DNA from: Flavobacteriaceae bacterium
GTDB taxonomy: Bacteria > Bacteroidota > Bacteroidia > Flavobacteriales > Flavobacteriaceae
DNA length: 41,480 bases
Direction of reading: 5' to 3'
NCBI GenBank assembly: GCA_013001285.1
Contig: JABDMU010000047.1
Span: forward strand, 1-41,480
In this document: positions 17,287-27,300 of the stretch, in pieces
Layout: each line of letters opens with the position of its first letter
Position numbering within the stretch: position 1 is the first letter of the stretch
Notes under the pieces: generated by a model
Seen by the model: only the letters and a program-made list of their open reading frames with translations
What the model was told of the DNA's origin: nothing
Database searches by the model: none
Program-made: the position numbers and the translations under genes

Positions 17287-17892
17287 ATGCAAATTAAATC
17301 TGCTGAATTTGTCGTAAGTAATCAAGATGTCGATAAATGTCCGAATTCTGCATTGCCTGAATACGCCTTTATTGGAAGAAGTAATGTTGGAAAATCCTCC
17401 TTGATCAACATGCTTACCAGTCGCAAGAATTTGGCGAAAACCTCAGGAAGGCCAGGAAAAACACAATTGATCAATCATTTTCTAATAAATAAAAACTGGC
17501 ATTTGGTAGACCTGCCTGGATATGGTTACGCTCGTGTATCGAAAAAAGCAAAAAAGACCTTTCAAAAATTTATAACTGCTTACTTTGAAAAAAGGAAGCA
17601 ATTGGTTTCGGCATTTATCCTAGTAGATATCAGACATAAGCCACAACCTATAGATCTCGATTTCATGCAATGGATGGGAGAACATCAAATTCCATTTTCC
17701 ATTATTTTCACAAAGGCTGATAAATTAAAACCAAAAGCTATAGAAAATCACGTTGAAGCCTATAAATCTATATTATTGGAAAGTTGGGAAGAGGTCCCAA
17801 ACTATTTTATTACCTCAGCATCCAAAGAAATAGGAAAGAAGGAACTACTCAGTTATATAGACGAAATAAATTCTAAATTTGAATCATCTTAA
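17287..17892 (+). CDS. engB: Ribosome biogenesis GTPase EngB (YsxC/YihA)
   Basis: EngB is an essential small GTPase that helps assemble the 50S subunit. The 201-residue protein shows G1 GRSNVGKSS at 30-38, a G2 threonine in SGRPGKTQ, G3 DLPGYG, G4 TKAD and a G5 segment ITSAS. The DLPGYGYA form after G3 is characteristic of this family. Its last nine bases overlap the end of the convergent pafA-like gene. Confidence 0.96.
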   Translation: MQIKSAEFVVSNQDVDKCPNSALPEYAFIGRSNVGKSSLINMLTSRKNLAKTSGRPGKTQLINHFLINKNWHLVDLPGYGYARVSKKAKKTFQKFITAYFEKRKQLVSAFILVDIRHKPQPIDLDFMQWMGEHQIPFSIIFTKADKLKPKAIENHVEAYKSILLESWEEVPNYFITSASKEIGKKELLSYIDEINSKFESS

Positions 17893-19551
17893 TATATAGT
17901 CCAACACTTTTCCAGTGGACGCATTTGGAAATCCTATTCCCAGCAAGGCTGACATCGTAGGTGCAATATCGGTGATATTTGTTCTTTTATTTGTATTGCC
18001 TTGACGAATGCCTTGTCCAAAAAATATTAATGGAACATGCGTGTCATAATTCAAACCAGATCCGTGAGTTGATCCCGTCCGTCCGTAGGAAATAACTGCC
18101 GGGCTGTGAACATACAATACATCTCCAGAACGTTTTTGATTGAATCCATTTTGCAATAATAACTCAATACCTGAAGTATACTCTGATCGACTCATCGTGG
18201 TTGCAGAAAACGCTTTATAAACATTTTTATAAGTTATAATTTCATTGACAATAGTTTCTTGCACAGTTTCTAAATCTAATTTTAACTCGGCTAGTTTTAA
18301 TCGATTTAAAAATATCTGGTTATTACTTACATTGTCTACTATATCCGCTGTCCCGTAAAATTTAGTCAAAAACAAGTTTAAATTTTGCCTAGCCATTGTA
18401 TTATTCACATAACCTGCTGGAATTTTAATGCTTTGCAAATAAGATGGCACGTTAACGGCTCCGTGATCAGCCGTTAAAAAGATTGTGTACTGACCTTTTC
18501 CAACATGATTATCTAAAACTAATAACAAGCGTTCGATATCCTTATCTAAACGAATATAAGTATCTTCAATTTCTTTTGAATTCACGCCAAAATTGTGACC
18601 AATATAATCAGTACTGGAATAACTTATGGCAAGCACATCTGTATAATTATCCGTTCCAAGGGCTTCTTGATCCAAAGCAGCAATAGCAAAATCCGTTACC
18701 AAATTATTTCCAAAAGGTGTCGTTTTCAAAATGTCATATCCACCATTTTCTGGACTTAATGCCATTAGATCATAAGGAAAAGTAGCTGTATCTTTCCCAT
18801 TAAATCCACCTTCAAAATCATTTAGGTCTGGTCCACTTTCTGAATAATCTTCAATATCATAAAGCGTATTCCATTCTTGTAAATATTTTTCAATTGCATT
18901 AGAGGTGTTGAATTTTTCGACCCATTTTGGAAGTTTTTTCATATAATAGGTACTCGTTATCCAATGACCCTCATCCCCTCCGGCAAACCAATATGCCGCA
19001 TCTGCTGTATGCCCTGCTGGTAAAATAGCGCCACGATCTTTTAACGATATCCCTATAGTCTTTCCTCGCATCTGTGTAAATAATTTGTTTTCATCAGACA
19101 AAGTTGTGGATACCATTCTATGCGGCGACATCCTACCCATATTGGTTTTAGTTCCTAATGAAAAGGCCTCTGGATCACCTGAGCAGTACACTGATTTTTT
19201 TGTGACTTTATCATACCAGTTATTAGAAATGATACCGTGATATTTAGGCGTCGTCCCTGTATATATAGAGGCATGTCCCGGTCCAGTATATGTTGGAACA
19301 TAGTTAAAATGATTATTACTGCAATTAAAGCCTTCTCCTATTAATCGTTTGAAACCACCATCGCCAAACTTGTTAGCAAAACGCGTTAAATAATCATAAC
19401 GCATTTGGTCAACAACAATCCCTACAATGAGTTTCGGTTTTTGTTGGGTATTAATTTGAAGTTCAGCATCCAACTGTGGCGAAATACTATTTTGTGCTTG
19501 GCACGAAAAATAGAATAATGCTAGGGAAAAAAGGATAATAAATTTCTTCAT
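17884..19551 (-). CDS. pafA: PafA-type alkaline phosphatase, secreted or lipid-anchored
   Basis: This two-zinc alkaline phosphatase superfamily phosphomonoesterase releases phosphate from organic phosphomonoesters in the periplasm or at the cell surface. All active-site residues known from Elizabethkingia PafA are present at a near-constant offset of ten: Asp48, nucleophile Thr89, Asn110, Lys171 and Arg173, Asp315, His319, Asp362, His363 and His496. The N-terminus is a signal peptide. Cys17 in YFSC could be lipidated, although the box is not canonical, or cleavage could follow CQAQ. The Thr nucleophile with the Asn/Lys/Arg set argues for monoesterase rather than diesterase activity. A TATTTTTG box lies 24 bases upstream. 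It stands alone, with no pho box recognised. Confidence 0.93.
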   Translation of the reverse strand: MKKFIILFSLALFYFSCQAQNSISPQLDAELQINTQQKPKLIVGIVVDQMRYDYLTRFANKFGDGGFKRLIGEGFNCSNNHFNYVPTYTGPGHASIYTGTTPKYHGIISNNWYDKVTKKSVYCSGDPEAFSLGTKTNMGRMSPHRMVSTTLSDENKLFTQMRGKTIGISLKDRGAILPAGHTADAAYWFAGGDEGHWITSTYYMKKLPKWVEKFNTSNAIEKYLQEWNTLYDIEDYSESGPDLNDFEGGFNGKDTATFPYDLMALSPENGGYDILKTTPFGNNLVTDFAIAALDQEALGTDNYTDVLAISYSSTDYIGHNFGVNSKEIEDTYIRLDKDIERLLLVLDNHVGKGQYTIFLTADHGAVNVPSYLQSIKIPAGYVNNTMARQNLNLFLTKFYGTADIVDNVSNNQIFLNRLKLAELKLDLETVQETIVNEIITYKNVYKAFSATTMSRSEYTSGIELLLQNGFNQKRSGDVLYVHSPAVISYGRTGSTHGSGLNYDTHVPLIFFGQGIRQGNTNKRTNITDIAPTMSALLGIGFPNASTGKVLDYILR

Positions 19552-19575
19552 TTGTTTTGTTTCTTATAGTGCTTC

Positions 19576-19583
19576 CAAAAATA
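19576..19583 (-). promoter_or_regulatory. Candidate -7 box of the pafA promoter
   Basis: TATTTTTG on the minus strand is a full TAnnTTTG match 24 bases before the pafA ATG. No clear TTG sits at -33. Confidence 0.45.
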
Positions 19584-19637
19584 CAATTTTTAGAACATCT
19601 TAATTTAAATTAACATTAAATAAGTCATAGTTTTTCA

Positions 19638-19645
19638 TACTTTAG
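19638..19645 (+). promoter_or_regulatory. Weak -7 box candidate for mlaE
   Basis: TACTTTAG matches seven of eight positions of TAnnTTTG and ends 17 bases before the mlaE ATG. No -33 element is evident, so this is a tentative call. Confidence 0.3.
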
Positions 19646-19662
19646 CATTAATAAATTCGTTT

Positions 19663-20400
19663 ATGACCTACCTTGAAAATATTGGTAAATATTTTTTAAT
19701 GATCAGAGAAATGTTTCGTAAACCGACCAAGTGGTCTGTTATGAAACATTTAATTCTTAAAGATATCGATGATCTTATCATAGGATCTCTGGGTATCGTT
19801 GCCTTTATTTCATTCTTTGTTGGTGGGGTAATTACCATTCAAACCGCCTTGAATATAAGCAATCCATTGATCCCAAAATATTTGGTTGGATTTGCAACCC
19901 GACAGTCGGTTATCTTAGAATTTGCTCCAACCTTCACCTCCATTATTATGGCTGGAAAAGTAGGCTCTTTCATTACCTCCAGTATAGGTACTATGCGTGT
20001 TACTGAACAAATTGATGCCCTAGAAGTCATGGGAATTAATTCATTGAACTACCTTGTTTTTCCTAAAACCATCGCTCTTTTATTATATCCTTTTGCAATT
20101 GCAATTGGTATGTTCTTAGGTATTTTAGGAGGAATGGCAGCCTGTGTTTTTGGCGGTTATACATCTTTAGAAGATTATATCCTTGGGATTCAAACCGATT
20201 TTGACACCTTTCACATCACCTATTCCTTTATTAAAACGTTTGTATTTGCATTTATATTGGCAACTATTCCGTCATTTCACGGATTTTATATGAAAGGCGG
20301 TGCATTAGAGGTTGGAAAAGCTAGTACAACCGCGTTTGTTTGGACCTCTGTAGTGATCATTTTATTAAATTATATATTAACTGATATGTTGTTAGGCTAA
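19663..20400 (+). CDS. mlaE: MlaE-type ABC transporter permease
   Basis: This is a permease of the Mla/MCE system, which moves phospholipids between the inner and outer membranes and helps keep the outer-membrane lipids asymmetric. The 245-residue protein has about five hydrophobic segments and the MlaE core EFAPTFTSIIMAGKVGS with the following TEQIDALEVMGIN. The gene ends in a TAATG overlap with the ATPase gene. The MCE-domain protein (MlaD) is not in the window; in Bacteroidota it is commonly elsewhere. Confidence 0.93.
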   Translation: MTYLENIGKYFLMIREMFRKPTKWSVMKHLILKDIDDLIIGSLGIVAFISFFVGGVITIQTALNISNPLIPKYLVGFATRQSVILEFAPTFTSIIMAGKVGSFITSSIGTMRVTEQIDALEVMGINSLNYLVFPKTIALLLYPFAIAIGMFLGILGGMAACVFGGYTSLEDYILGIQTDFDTFHITYSFIKTFVFAFILATIPSFHGFYMKGGALEVGKASTTAFVWTSVVIILLNYILTDMLLG

Positions 20401-21167
20401 TGATAGTTGTTAACGATTTACATAAATCTTTTGGAGATGCCCATGTATTAAAAGGCATCAGTACAACTTTTGAAAAAGGTAAAACCAATCTTATCATTGG
20501 TGCTAGTGGTTCGGGTAAGACGGTGTTTTTAAAATGTTTGCTTGGTTTATTCGAATATGAACAAGGTACTATTTCTTATGATGGGAAAATTTATAAGGAA
20601 TTGAAGGAACGCGAACGACGCGATTTGAGAGCAAAGATCGGTATGGTTTTTCAAGGGAGTGCATTGTTTGATTCAATGACCATTGCTGAAAATATCATGT
20701 TCCCGTTAAAAATGTTTACCAAGCAATCTAAAAGCGAAATGGAAGATCGGGCCAATATCGTATTGAACCGGGTAAACCTCCCCGATGCACATCACAAAAT
20801 GCCCAGTGAAGCTTCGGGAGGGATGCAGAAACGTGTTGCTATTGCTCGCGCTATTGTGAACAATCCAAAATATCTTTTTTGTGATGAGCCCAATTCAGGA
20901 TTAGATCCACGTACAGCCATTGTGATTGATAATCTGATCAACGAGATCACCGATGAATACCAAATGGTCACTGTTATCAATTCTCACGATATGAATCAAG
21001 TCATGGAAATTGGAGAGAAAATTGTATTTCTACAGCATGGTAATAAGGAATGGGAAGGTTCAAAAGAAACCATTTTTAAAACCGACAATAAAGCGGTCAC
21101 CGATTTTGTATATTCTTCGGAATTATTTAAAAAAGTAAGGAAGATGTACATTGAAGAAAATGAATAA
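20400..21167 (+). CDS. mlaF: MlaF-type ABC transporter ATP-binding protein
   Basis: This is the cytoplasmic ATPase partner of MlaE. Walker A is GASGSGKT at 34-41, the Q loop is VFQGS near 83-87, the signature is ASGGMQKR at 138-145 (a variant of LSGG, as in MlaF), Walker B is YLFCDEP with Glu163, the D loop is SGLD, and the switch His is in NSHDM (His196). At 255 residues it has the normal length. The start overlaps the mlaE stop. The gene ends one base before the convergent DUF389 gene. Confidence 0.94.
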   Translation: MIVVNDLHKSFGDAHVLKGISTTFEKGKTNLIIGASGSGKTVFLKCLLGLFEYEQGTISYDGKIYKELKERERRDLRAKIGMVFQGSALFDSMTIAENIMFPLKMFTKQSKSEMEDRANIVLNRVNLPDAHHKMPSEASGGMQKRVAIARAIVNNPKYLFCDEPNSGLDPRTAIVIDNLINEITDEYQMVTVINSHDMNQVMEIGEKIVFLQHGNKEWEGSKETIFKTDNKAVTDFVYSSELFKKVRKMYIEENE

Positions 21168-22676
21168 TTAATTCATATTTCTTACTTCCATATTTTTTTG
21201 CTGATACACTTCTTTTAATATGGATTCCAGCTTAACACGTTCCTTTAATCTCTCTGCAGGTGATAAGGAGTCATTCCATTTAATATTAAATATTTTCAAT
21301 GTATCTGCCTTCTTAAAATTCGATCGCGTTTCAATTACAAATGAAAAGCTATCTATTTCTTGAAAGGCCATCAGTTTATTTTCAATGTCATCAATAGGAA
21401 TTTGATCTTTCTCTAAATATGATAATTTTAATAATTGGGCTTTAAGGGTTTCTATAGTTTCTTTTTGCGATCTAATTTCTTTTGAATTATTATCTTTTAA
21501 TTCTTGCAGGTACTTCAACTCATCAAATTTTTTATCCGAAAATTCAGGAATTGAAAGTTTGATATTTTTAATTGCTTTATAATTATCATTAGTGGCTAAA
21601 ACTTTATAAAGATCTCTTTTTAAATCAGCGTTATCAATGCCCGAATTCATAATATTTATTTCAATATATGATGAATCATTTTCGTTTTTAGCATAGTGGT
21701 ATTCGCAATTCTTTTTAACAAATGATAAAAAAGGAATGTTGAATTCGTCAAGTTCATTTTCAACAAATCGTTGCGCCAAATTTTTAAAAGTACTTTCATT
21801 CAAAACATTAACAAACGTACAGGTGGCCGGAATCATAACTACCAGAGCCACAAGGGATGCAAATCTCGCAATGCGTTTGCGCTTTGCAGAATTAGCATAT
21901 CTCAGCATTGGAAAACGTAATAATTTCAAAACCAGAAACGTTGCCAATGCAATAAAAATAGTATTGATAGCAAACAAATACATGGCTCCTATAGCCATAT
22001 CAATTCCTTTTTTGGGATCTTCTGAAACTGCTACTGCCAATCCATATCCAACGGTACACAAAGGTGGCATCAAGGCCGTTGCTATTGCAACTCCAAAAAT
22101 AACGGTGGCAATAGTCCCTTTTTTAGTTCGTGCAATAATTAAAGCTAATCCACCAAAAAATGAGATTAGAACATCACGAATATCGGGTTGAGTTCTTGAT
22201 AACAACTCTGAAGTATCCTGGCTTAGTGGAAATATCCAGAAAAACAGAAATGCTGTCAGTAAACTTAAAACGATCATTATTGCTAAATTGATCAATGATC
22301 TTTTTAAAGTATCAATATCATTTACAGCCACCGACAGTCCAACACCTAATATCGGTCCCATTAACGGTGAAATTAACATCGCACCAATAACAACTGCGGT
22401 TGAATTGGCATTTAATCCAACAGATGCCACAAATATTGAACAAATCAAGATCCAAGCGGTAGCGCCCTTAAATGAAATGTCTCCTTTTATGGCCTCTATG
22501 GTAGCATCCCTATCGGTATCATTTCTAAAATCGAGTAATTCTTTAAGAAATCGTTTAGTGCTTCGCCATAATCCCTGGGCATCCGCTTTTACTTCTTGTT
22601 TAGATTGTTCAATAGCCTTGTCCTTCTCGGCACTATCTTCCGAAACATTCGAGTTATTATCTTCGGTATTAGCCAT
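21168..22676 (-). CDS. DUF389 membrane protein with C-terminal soluble domain
   Basis: This 502-residue protein has three parts: an acidic, hydrophilic N-terminus (about 1-60); a block of about six hydrophobic segments with the DUF389 pattern (ANSTAVVIGAMLISPLMGPI, then GVAIATALMPPLCTVGYGLA); and a soluble C-terminal half with a charged, probably coiled-coil stretch (ELKDNNSKEIRSQKETIETL). The function of DUF389 is not established. The frame extends to a TTG at 22688, but the ATG at 22676 is the better start. It overlaps manC by eight bases, so the two are probably translated from one message. Confidence 0.88.
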   Translation of the reverse strand: MANTEDNNSNVSEDSAEKDKAIEQSKQEVKADAQGLWRSTKRFLKELLDFRNDTDRDATIEAIKGDISFKGATAWILICSIFVASVGLNANSTAVVIGAMLISPLMGPILGVGLSVAVNDIDTLKRSLINLAIMIVLSLLTAFLFFWIFPLSQDTSELLSRTQPDIRDVLISFFGGLALIIARTKKGTIATVIFGVAIATALMPPLCTVGYGLAVAVSEDPKKGIDMAIGAMYLFAINTIFIALATFLVLKLLRFPMLRYANSAKRKRIARFASLVALVVMIPATCTFVNVLNESTFKNLAQRFVENELDEFNIPFLSFVKKNCEYHYAKNENDSSYIEINIMNSGIDNADLKRDLYKVLATNDNYKAIKNIKLSIPEFSDKKFDELKYLQELKDNNSKEIRSQKETIETLKAQLLKLSYLEKDQIPIDDIENKLMAFQEIDSFSFVIETRSNFKKADTLKIFNIKWNDSLSPAERLKERVKLESILKEVYQQKNMEVRNMN

Positions 22677-23748
22677 AATGTTCCCCAAATTTATCCTTCA
22701 CATTCTGAAGGGTTACCTTGATATCTTGTTCTTTTTCCTTCGGAAAGATAAGTAAAACCTCATCCTTATCGACAATGATATAATCATTTAATCCCTCGAT
22801 AACAACAACCTTATTTCCTTTTGTTCTGATCATGTTTCCAGAAGCATCTTCAGCCAGTACCTTGGCGTTAACAACAGCATTTTTTGCCTCGTCCTTATCT
22901 AATTTGTCATATAAACTTCCCCATGTTCCGAGATCATTCCAATCAAAAGTAGCAGGTAAAACAAATACATTCTCACTTTGTTCCATAATGGCATAATCTA
23001 CAGAGATATTTTCGGCGTTCGGATAATTGATACGTACAAAATCATCTTCAGAATCTGTGTTTAAGACTTCATATCCTTTATGAAAGAGATCGAACATTTT
23101 GGGTTGATTTTTTCTATATGCGTTCACAACACTTTTAACACTCCACATAAAAATTCCCGCATTCCATAAAAAATTACCCTGTTCAATATATTGTTTAGCA
23201 GTTTGGTAATCTGGTTTTTCTTTAAAGGTACTTACCACTTTAATTTGGGCCATTGAATCCTTATCAAATTCGATGTATCCATATCCTGTATTCGCAAAAG
23301 TAGGTTGAATACCCAAGGTCATTAATGCGTCATTTTGCTCACAAAAATCAAAGGCGGTTTGAACATTTTTTGAAAATGCACTTTCATTTTCTATCCAATG
23401 ATCACTTGGTGCGACGATCATTAAGGCATTTGGATTTTCTTTCTGGATCTTTAATGCGGCAAATAAAATACAAGGTGCCGTATTTCTCATTGCAGGCTCT
23501 AAAACAACCTGTCTATTTGTAATACCCGGAATTTGTTCAAATACAAGATCATTATATGCTTCATTCGTTAAAATAAAAATATTTTCCTTTGGAATAAGAT
23601 GTGACAAGCGTTTAAAGGTCTTTTGTAATAATGAATCGCCTGTGCCAAGCATATCATGAAACTGCTTTGGAAACTTTTGAGTACTTACCGGCCAAAATCT
23701 TGACCCAACTCCACCTGCCATTAAAATGGCATAATAATTTTTACTCAT
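22669..23748 (-). CDS. manC: Mannose-1-phosphate guanylyltransferase
   Basis: The enzyme makes GDP-mannose from mannose-1-phosphate and GTP for surface polysaccharides and glycoproteins. The 359-residue protein begins with the nucleotidyltransferase loop AGGVGSRFWP at 11-20 and QKFPKQF. It then has APSDH at 113-117, FKEKP at 175-179 and GNFLWNAGIFMW at 191-202, all typical of GDP-mannose pyrophosphorylases. There is no C-terminal phosphomannose isomerase domain, so it is the single-function form. It overlaps sprT by four bases (ATGA) and the DUF389 gene by eight. Confidence 0.94.
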   Translation of the reverse strand: MSKNYYAILMAGGVGSRFWPVSTQKFPKQFHDMLGTGDSLLQKTFKRLSHLIPKENIFILTNEAYNDLVFEQIPGITNRQVVLEPAMRNTAPCILFAALKIQKENPNALMIVAPSDHWIENESAFSKNVQTAFDFCEQNDALMTLGIQPTFANTGYGYIEFDKDSMAQIKVVSTFKEKPDYQTAKQYIEQGNFLWNAGIFMWSVKSVVNAYRKNQPKMFDLFHKGYEVLNTDSEDDFVRINYPNAENISVDYAIMEQSENVFVLPATFDWNDLGTWGSLYDKLDKDEAKNAVVNAKVLAEDASGNMIRTKGNKVVVIEGLNDYIIVDKDEVLLIFPKEKEQDIKVTLQNVKDKFGEHYG

Positions 23749-24344
23749 ATTTCTAATAATTCTACTTCAGCATTCGGATTGAAAAGATACAACTTTCCAG
23801 TTTTTATTTCAACGCACTCAAATCGCTTAATACGTTTGTTCCCTTTTTGAAATTTACGACCATTATATAATTTAAAATAACTTCCAACTGGTATTTCAAA
23901 AACAAAATTCTTATCATTTGGAGCATCATATTGCTTTAAGGCAAGTGCTAATTTTGAATCGGTATCACTGCTTGCTTTTGGATTTTTAAAATGATGAGCT
24001 AAAAGTGAAAGCAGATCTTCAGGGAAAACATCTGGATTTAAAAACGGCAACATTAAATGTTGAAAAGTCTGTTTCCATTCCTTGCCATGAGGTTTGACGC
24101 TTCTACCAAAAGTCTTATAGGTTTCAAAATGAGCGATCTCGTGCACTAGGGTTATCAAAAACCTGTAGGTGTTTAAATTTGAATTCACTGTTATTTGATG
24201 TTTTCCGTTAGGCATGGACTTATAATCACCATGTCTTGTTTTGCGCTCTTTTAGAATTTTCAAAATCAGCCGGTCTTGATCCAGGAGACCTTCTATTCGC
24301 TCAAGTGCTGTTTCAGGAATATAGTTTCTAAGGGTGTTTTGCAT
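23745..24344 (-). CDS. SprT-like zinc metalloprotein
   Basis: This 199-residue protein has the zinc-metallopeptidase motif HEIAH (His68, Glu69, His72) and a third probable ligand His86 in KPHGKEW, the SprT-domain layout. Related domains are found in bacterial SprT and eukaryotic Spartan, which degrades DNA-protein crosslinks, but the substrate of this bacterial form is unknown. No signal peptide is seen, so it is probably cytoplasmic. It overlaps manC by four bases and lies 30 bases after the haloperoxidase fusion gene. Confidence 0.87.
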   Translation of the reverse strand: MQNTLRNYIPETALERIEGLLDQDRLILKILKERKTRHGDYKSMPNGKHQITVNSNLNTYRFLITLVHEIAHFETYKTFGRSVKPHGKEWKQTFQHLMLPFLNPDVFPEDLLSLLAHHFKNPKASSDTDSKLALALKQYDAPNDKNFVFEIPVGSYFKLYNGRKFQKGNKRIKRFECVEIKTGKLYLFNPNAEVELLEI

Positions 24345-24374
24345 TGTCTCAAAAATAAGTCAATTTAATTATAA

Positions 24375-27300
24375 TTAGCCTTTAACAATGACCATTTTCA
24401 AGGAAGTATTAAATTTTAGTATATACAATCCAGACACTGTAGTTGCTGGGATCCTAATTTGAGTAGTTCCAGAAAACTCATTATAATTTTTTTCTAAAAT
24501 CTCAATGTAACGCCCTTGAATATCAAAAAATTCGAAACTATCGGTTTCGTTGGTATTGGTTATGTTGACACTAAAATCTGTTATTGGATTTGGATAAACT
24601 ACTGATACTTCTGCATTTGGATTTGCCTCGGAATGAAAATATGGCAGCGCAAAATTGAAGGTCTCAATACCTATTTTTTCACCTATTAATCGGCCTGGAA
24701 TATCATCAGCTGGCGGATGAATACCTCCCCAAATTCTAGACAAACTACATTGATCGGAAGCGTCTCTATAAGTTGCCCATTGCAATTTAACGTCGACCGA
24801 TGGGCCTTCTTCAAAAACTAAAAATTCATTCTTTTTGGCAATAAATTCGCCGAGTCCACCAGGGAAAAATGCATCTCCGGTGATCATGGTAAGTACTTCA
24901 GCAGCAGCCCGAGAATACGTTGAATGTCCGGATACATATCCAGCAAATGGCGGTGTTACAAAAGTGGGGCGTTGATATGGCCACCAGTTTTCAGCAAGTA
25001 TCCAACCAACACCAGCCTGATCGGTTTCTGTATCATTAATATAATCATGACCTCGCCAAGTGAATAATTTTATCTTTCCTAGATGTTCATTTTCAGATCC
25101 TGCCAATGGATCACCATCTTGCACAACTTCAACATATCCTTCGCGTAATGGAATACCATGAGGATCATAATTGTCAAGGGTTTGATCAGAACTTTGACCT
25201 TTATCGGTCATATATCTTATTGCAGAAATTGGTCTTAAATAATCATAATATCCTTTAATGCTCCAAGACGAAATTGCTGCATCATGCATGGCACCTCCAA
25301 GAATAAAATAAGCTTTTACATCCCATTCTAAAGGTTCTAATATAGGGCCTTCACCTTGAAATTGTTTTTCAAAGTTAGGATGATCATTTACATAATTTAA
25401 AAGGGTAAACCAATGGCCTGGAGGGGTTTCAGAATCTGGTCCATCAGCCCAAAATTCAGCTAATACGCGTGCATAATCGCCTCGGGGGACGTGTTGTTCC
25501 TGATATGCTGCCCCAGTTACTGGATTGATACCATGTCCTGGGCTTGGGTCGCCTCCTTCCAATAAATTATAAAAGCCTGGGTGATTTAAATATGTAGTTG
25601 GAAACGAACCTTCTGGAATATTCCCAATTGATTTGGGTGATATATCCCATATAATCCCATCGGTTGGATCGAGATGTGAACCCCAAATTGACACAAGTGA
25701 AAATCCCCATTTATAAGCTTCAGATGAAGCCCCTAATCCATTGCTTTCTAAGAACGGTGGATCTCCTGGATTGTTATACACATTAAATGTATTTCCATTG
25801 CGTTGAAATTCAATTTTATCATCATCAGTCATTGCGAATGGCCAAACATTTCCCCATTCAGGGCTCAGAAATTCAACTGTTGTACCGCCAAAAGGGTTAC
25901 CGCTTTGGTCAATAAAAACATCAAGAGTAAGTTCTTGCCACCTGTTTGGATCTTCAATATCTGGATTTCCAGGGCCTGCGGGAGCTAATGGCATATTCAC
26001 TGGCTCATAATAGGCATTATCATAACTTGTTGATTCTCTTGCACCATCGCTATTTCCAAAGTTTATTAAGGTTTCAGCTATATAATTACCCAAGGCCGCA
26101 GCATTACCAAATTCGTAAAGTGTGGTGGTATTAAATTCGGTTTCATAATCCAGTTGTTCCATGATTAGATCGAACCGTTCTAAAGTTTTTTCTGCATTTG
26201 GTGAATTTTGGAACCGATGAGTCAACAACCTATAGGCAGCATAGCTCATGGCTTTTTTCTGAGAATCTTCAATGCTTTCAATTGGGATAAAATCTAAGAG
26301 TTCACTAGTGAAACCATTAACATCATTCCCTATTAAATAGGGTCGTGCCTGTTCATCATAAATTGACCAAGCATCATAGAGTGCCACGCTGGTATGAAAT
26401 AAATTGCGTGCATGCACTGTTGGTCGTGCGAAATCATTTCGAATGGCTTCAAGAAGCGCTTCATTCCATACTCTGGCGATAGAAATATCTGATGGAATAT
26501 CTGCGACATTCAGTGACACATTAAGTTCAACTTCCAAACTAAAACATTCTGAGTTATTTTCTCTTACACGAACATGTCCTGTGGCTTCAATACCCCATCT
26601 TACCGTAATTGATTCTGAACCTTGTCCATTTAAAATTTCCCCACCTTCAACTTCCCATATTGCCGAAGATCCTGGGGTAATTGGATAAGAATAAACTTCA
26701 GTGCTCAAAAATCCAGAACTTAGGGCACCATCTATTTGATTAGATGTCAAGTAAGTACAGCTGCCATCATCAAGAGTTGCTTCGGGATTGTAGGAGCAGG
26801 AGTCAGGATCGGTGCACCCATATATTTTTATACTTGGTCCAATATCCAAAACTTCGAGGCCTTGAGCTTCAATAACCTTAACAATGGTGTTAGCTTCAAG
26901 ATCCTGAAAAGTTTCGACAAGTCCAGAGGGCCATTTAATACGTAATTCTTGGATTTGAGACAGGTTATTCAAACCAAAATGTACAGGTTGCAAACTCTGG
27001 CCTAAAAATCCAACGCCTGTATAATATCTTTTTATAACACCATTAGCTGTAGTTAAAGTTAGTTCTGTACCGATAGCATTTCTGTTAGAGACAGTTCCTT
27101 CTAAAGCAACTTTGAACCAATTCATGGAGCCTGGTTCATCAAAATTGAGCAGTTTATTCTCAAATAACATAGAAGGCTGGTCAGAATTAGTAACAAAAAT
27201 ATCGAGATCGCCATCATTATCATAGTCAAAATCAACAGCTTCGACGCTTATGGTCAGATCAGAAAACCCAACGCTTCCCGATTCGTCTGAAAACCCTAAC

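Noticed and set aside
23232-23241. Further MraZ-type half-site inside manC
   Set aside because: It is a single copy of the 10-bp unit within coding sequence and lacks the tandem arrangement needed for binding.
24350-24357. TATTTTTG promoter box for sprT
   Set aside because: It lies only five bases before the ATG, too close for a -7 element with a normal leader.
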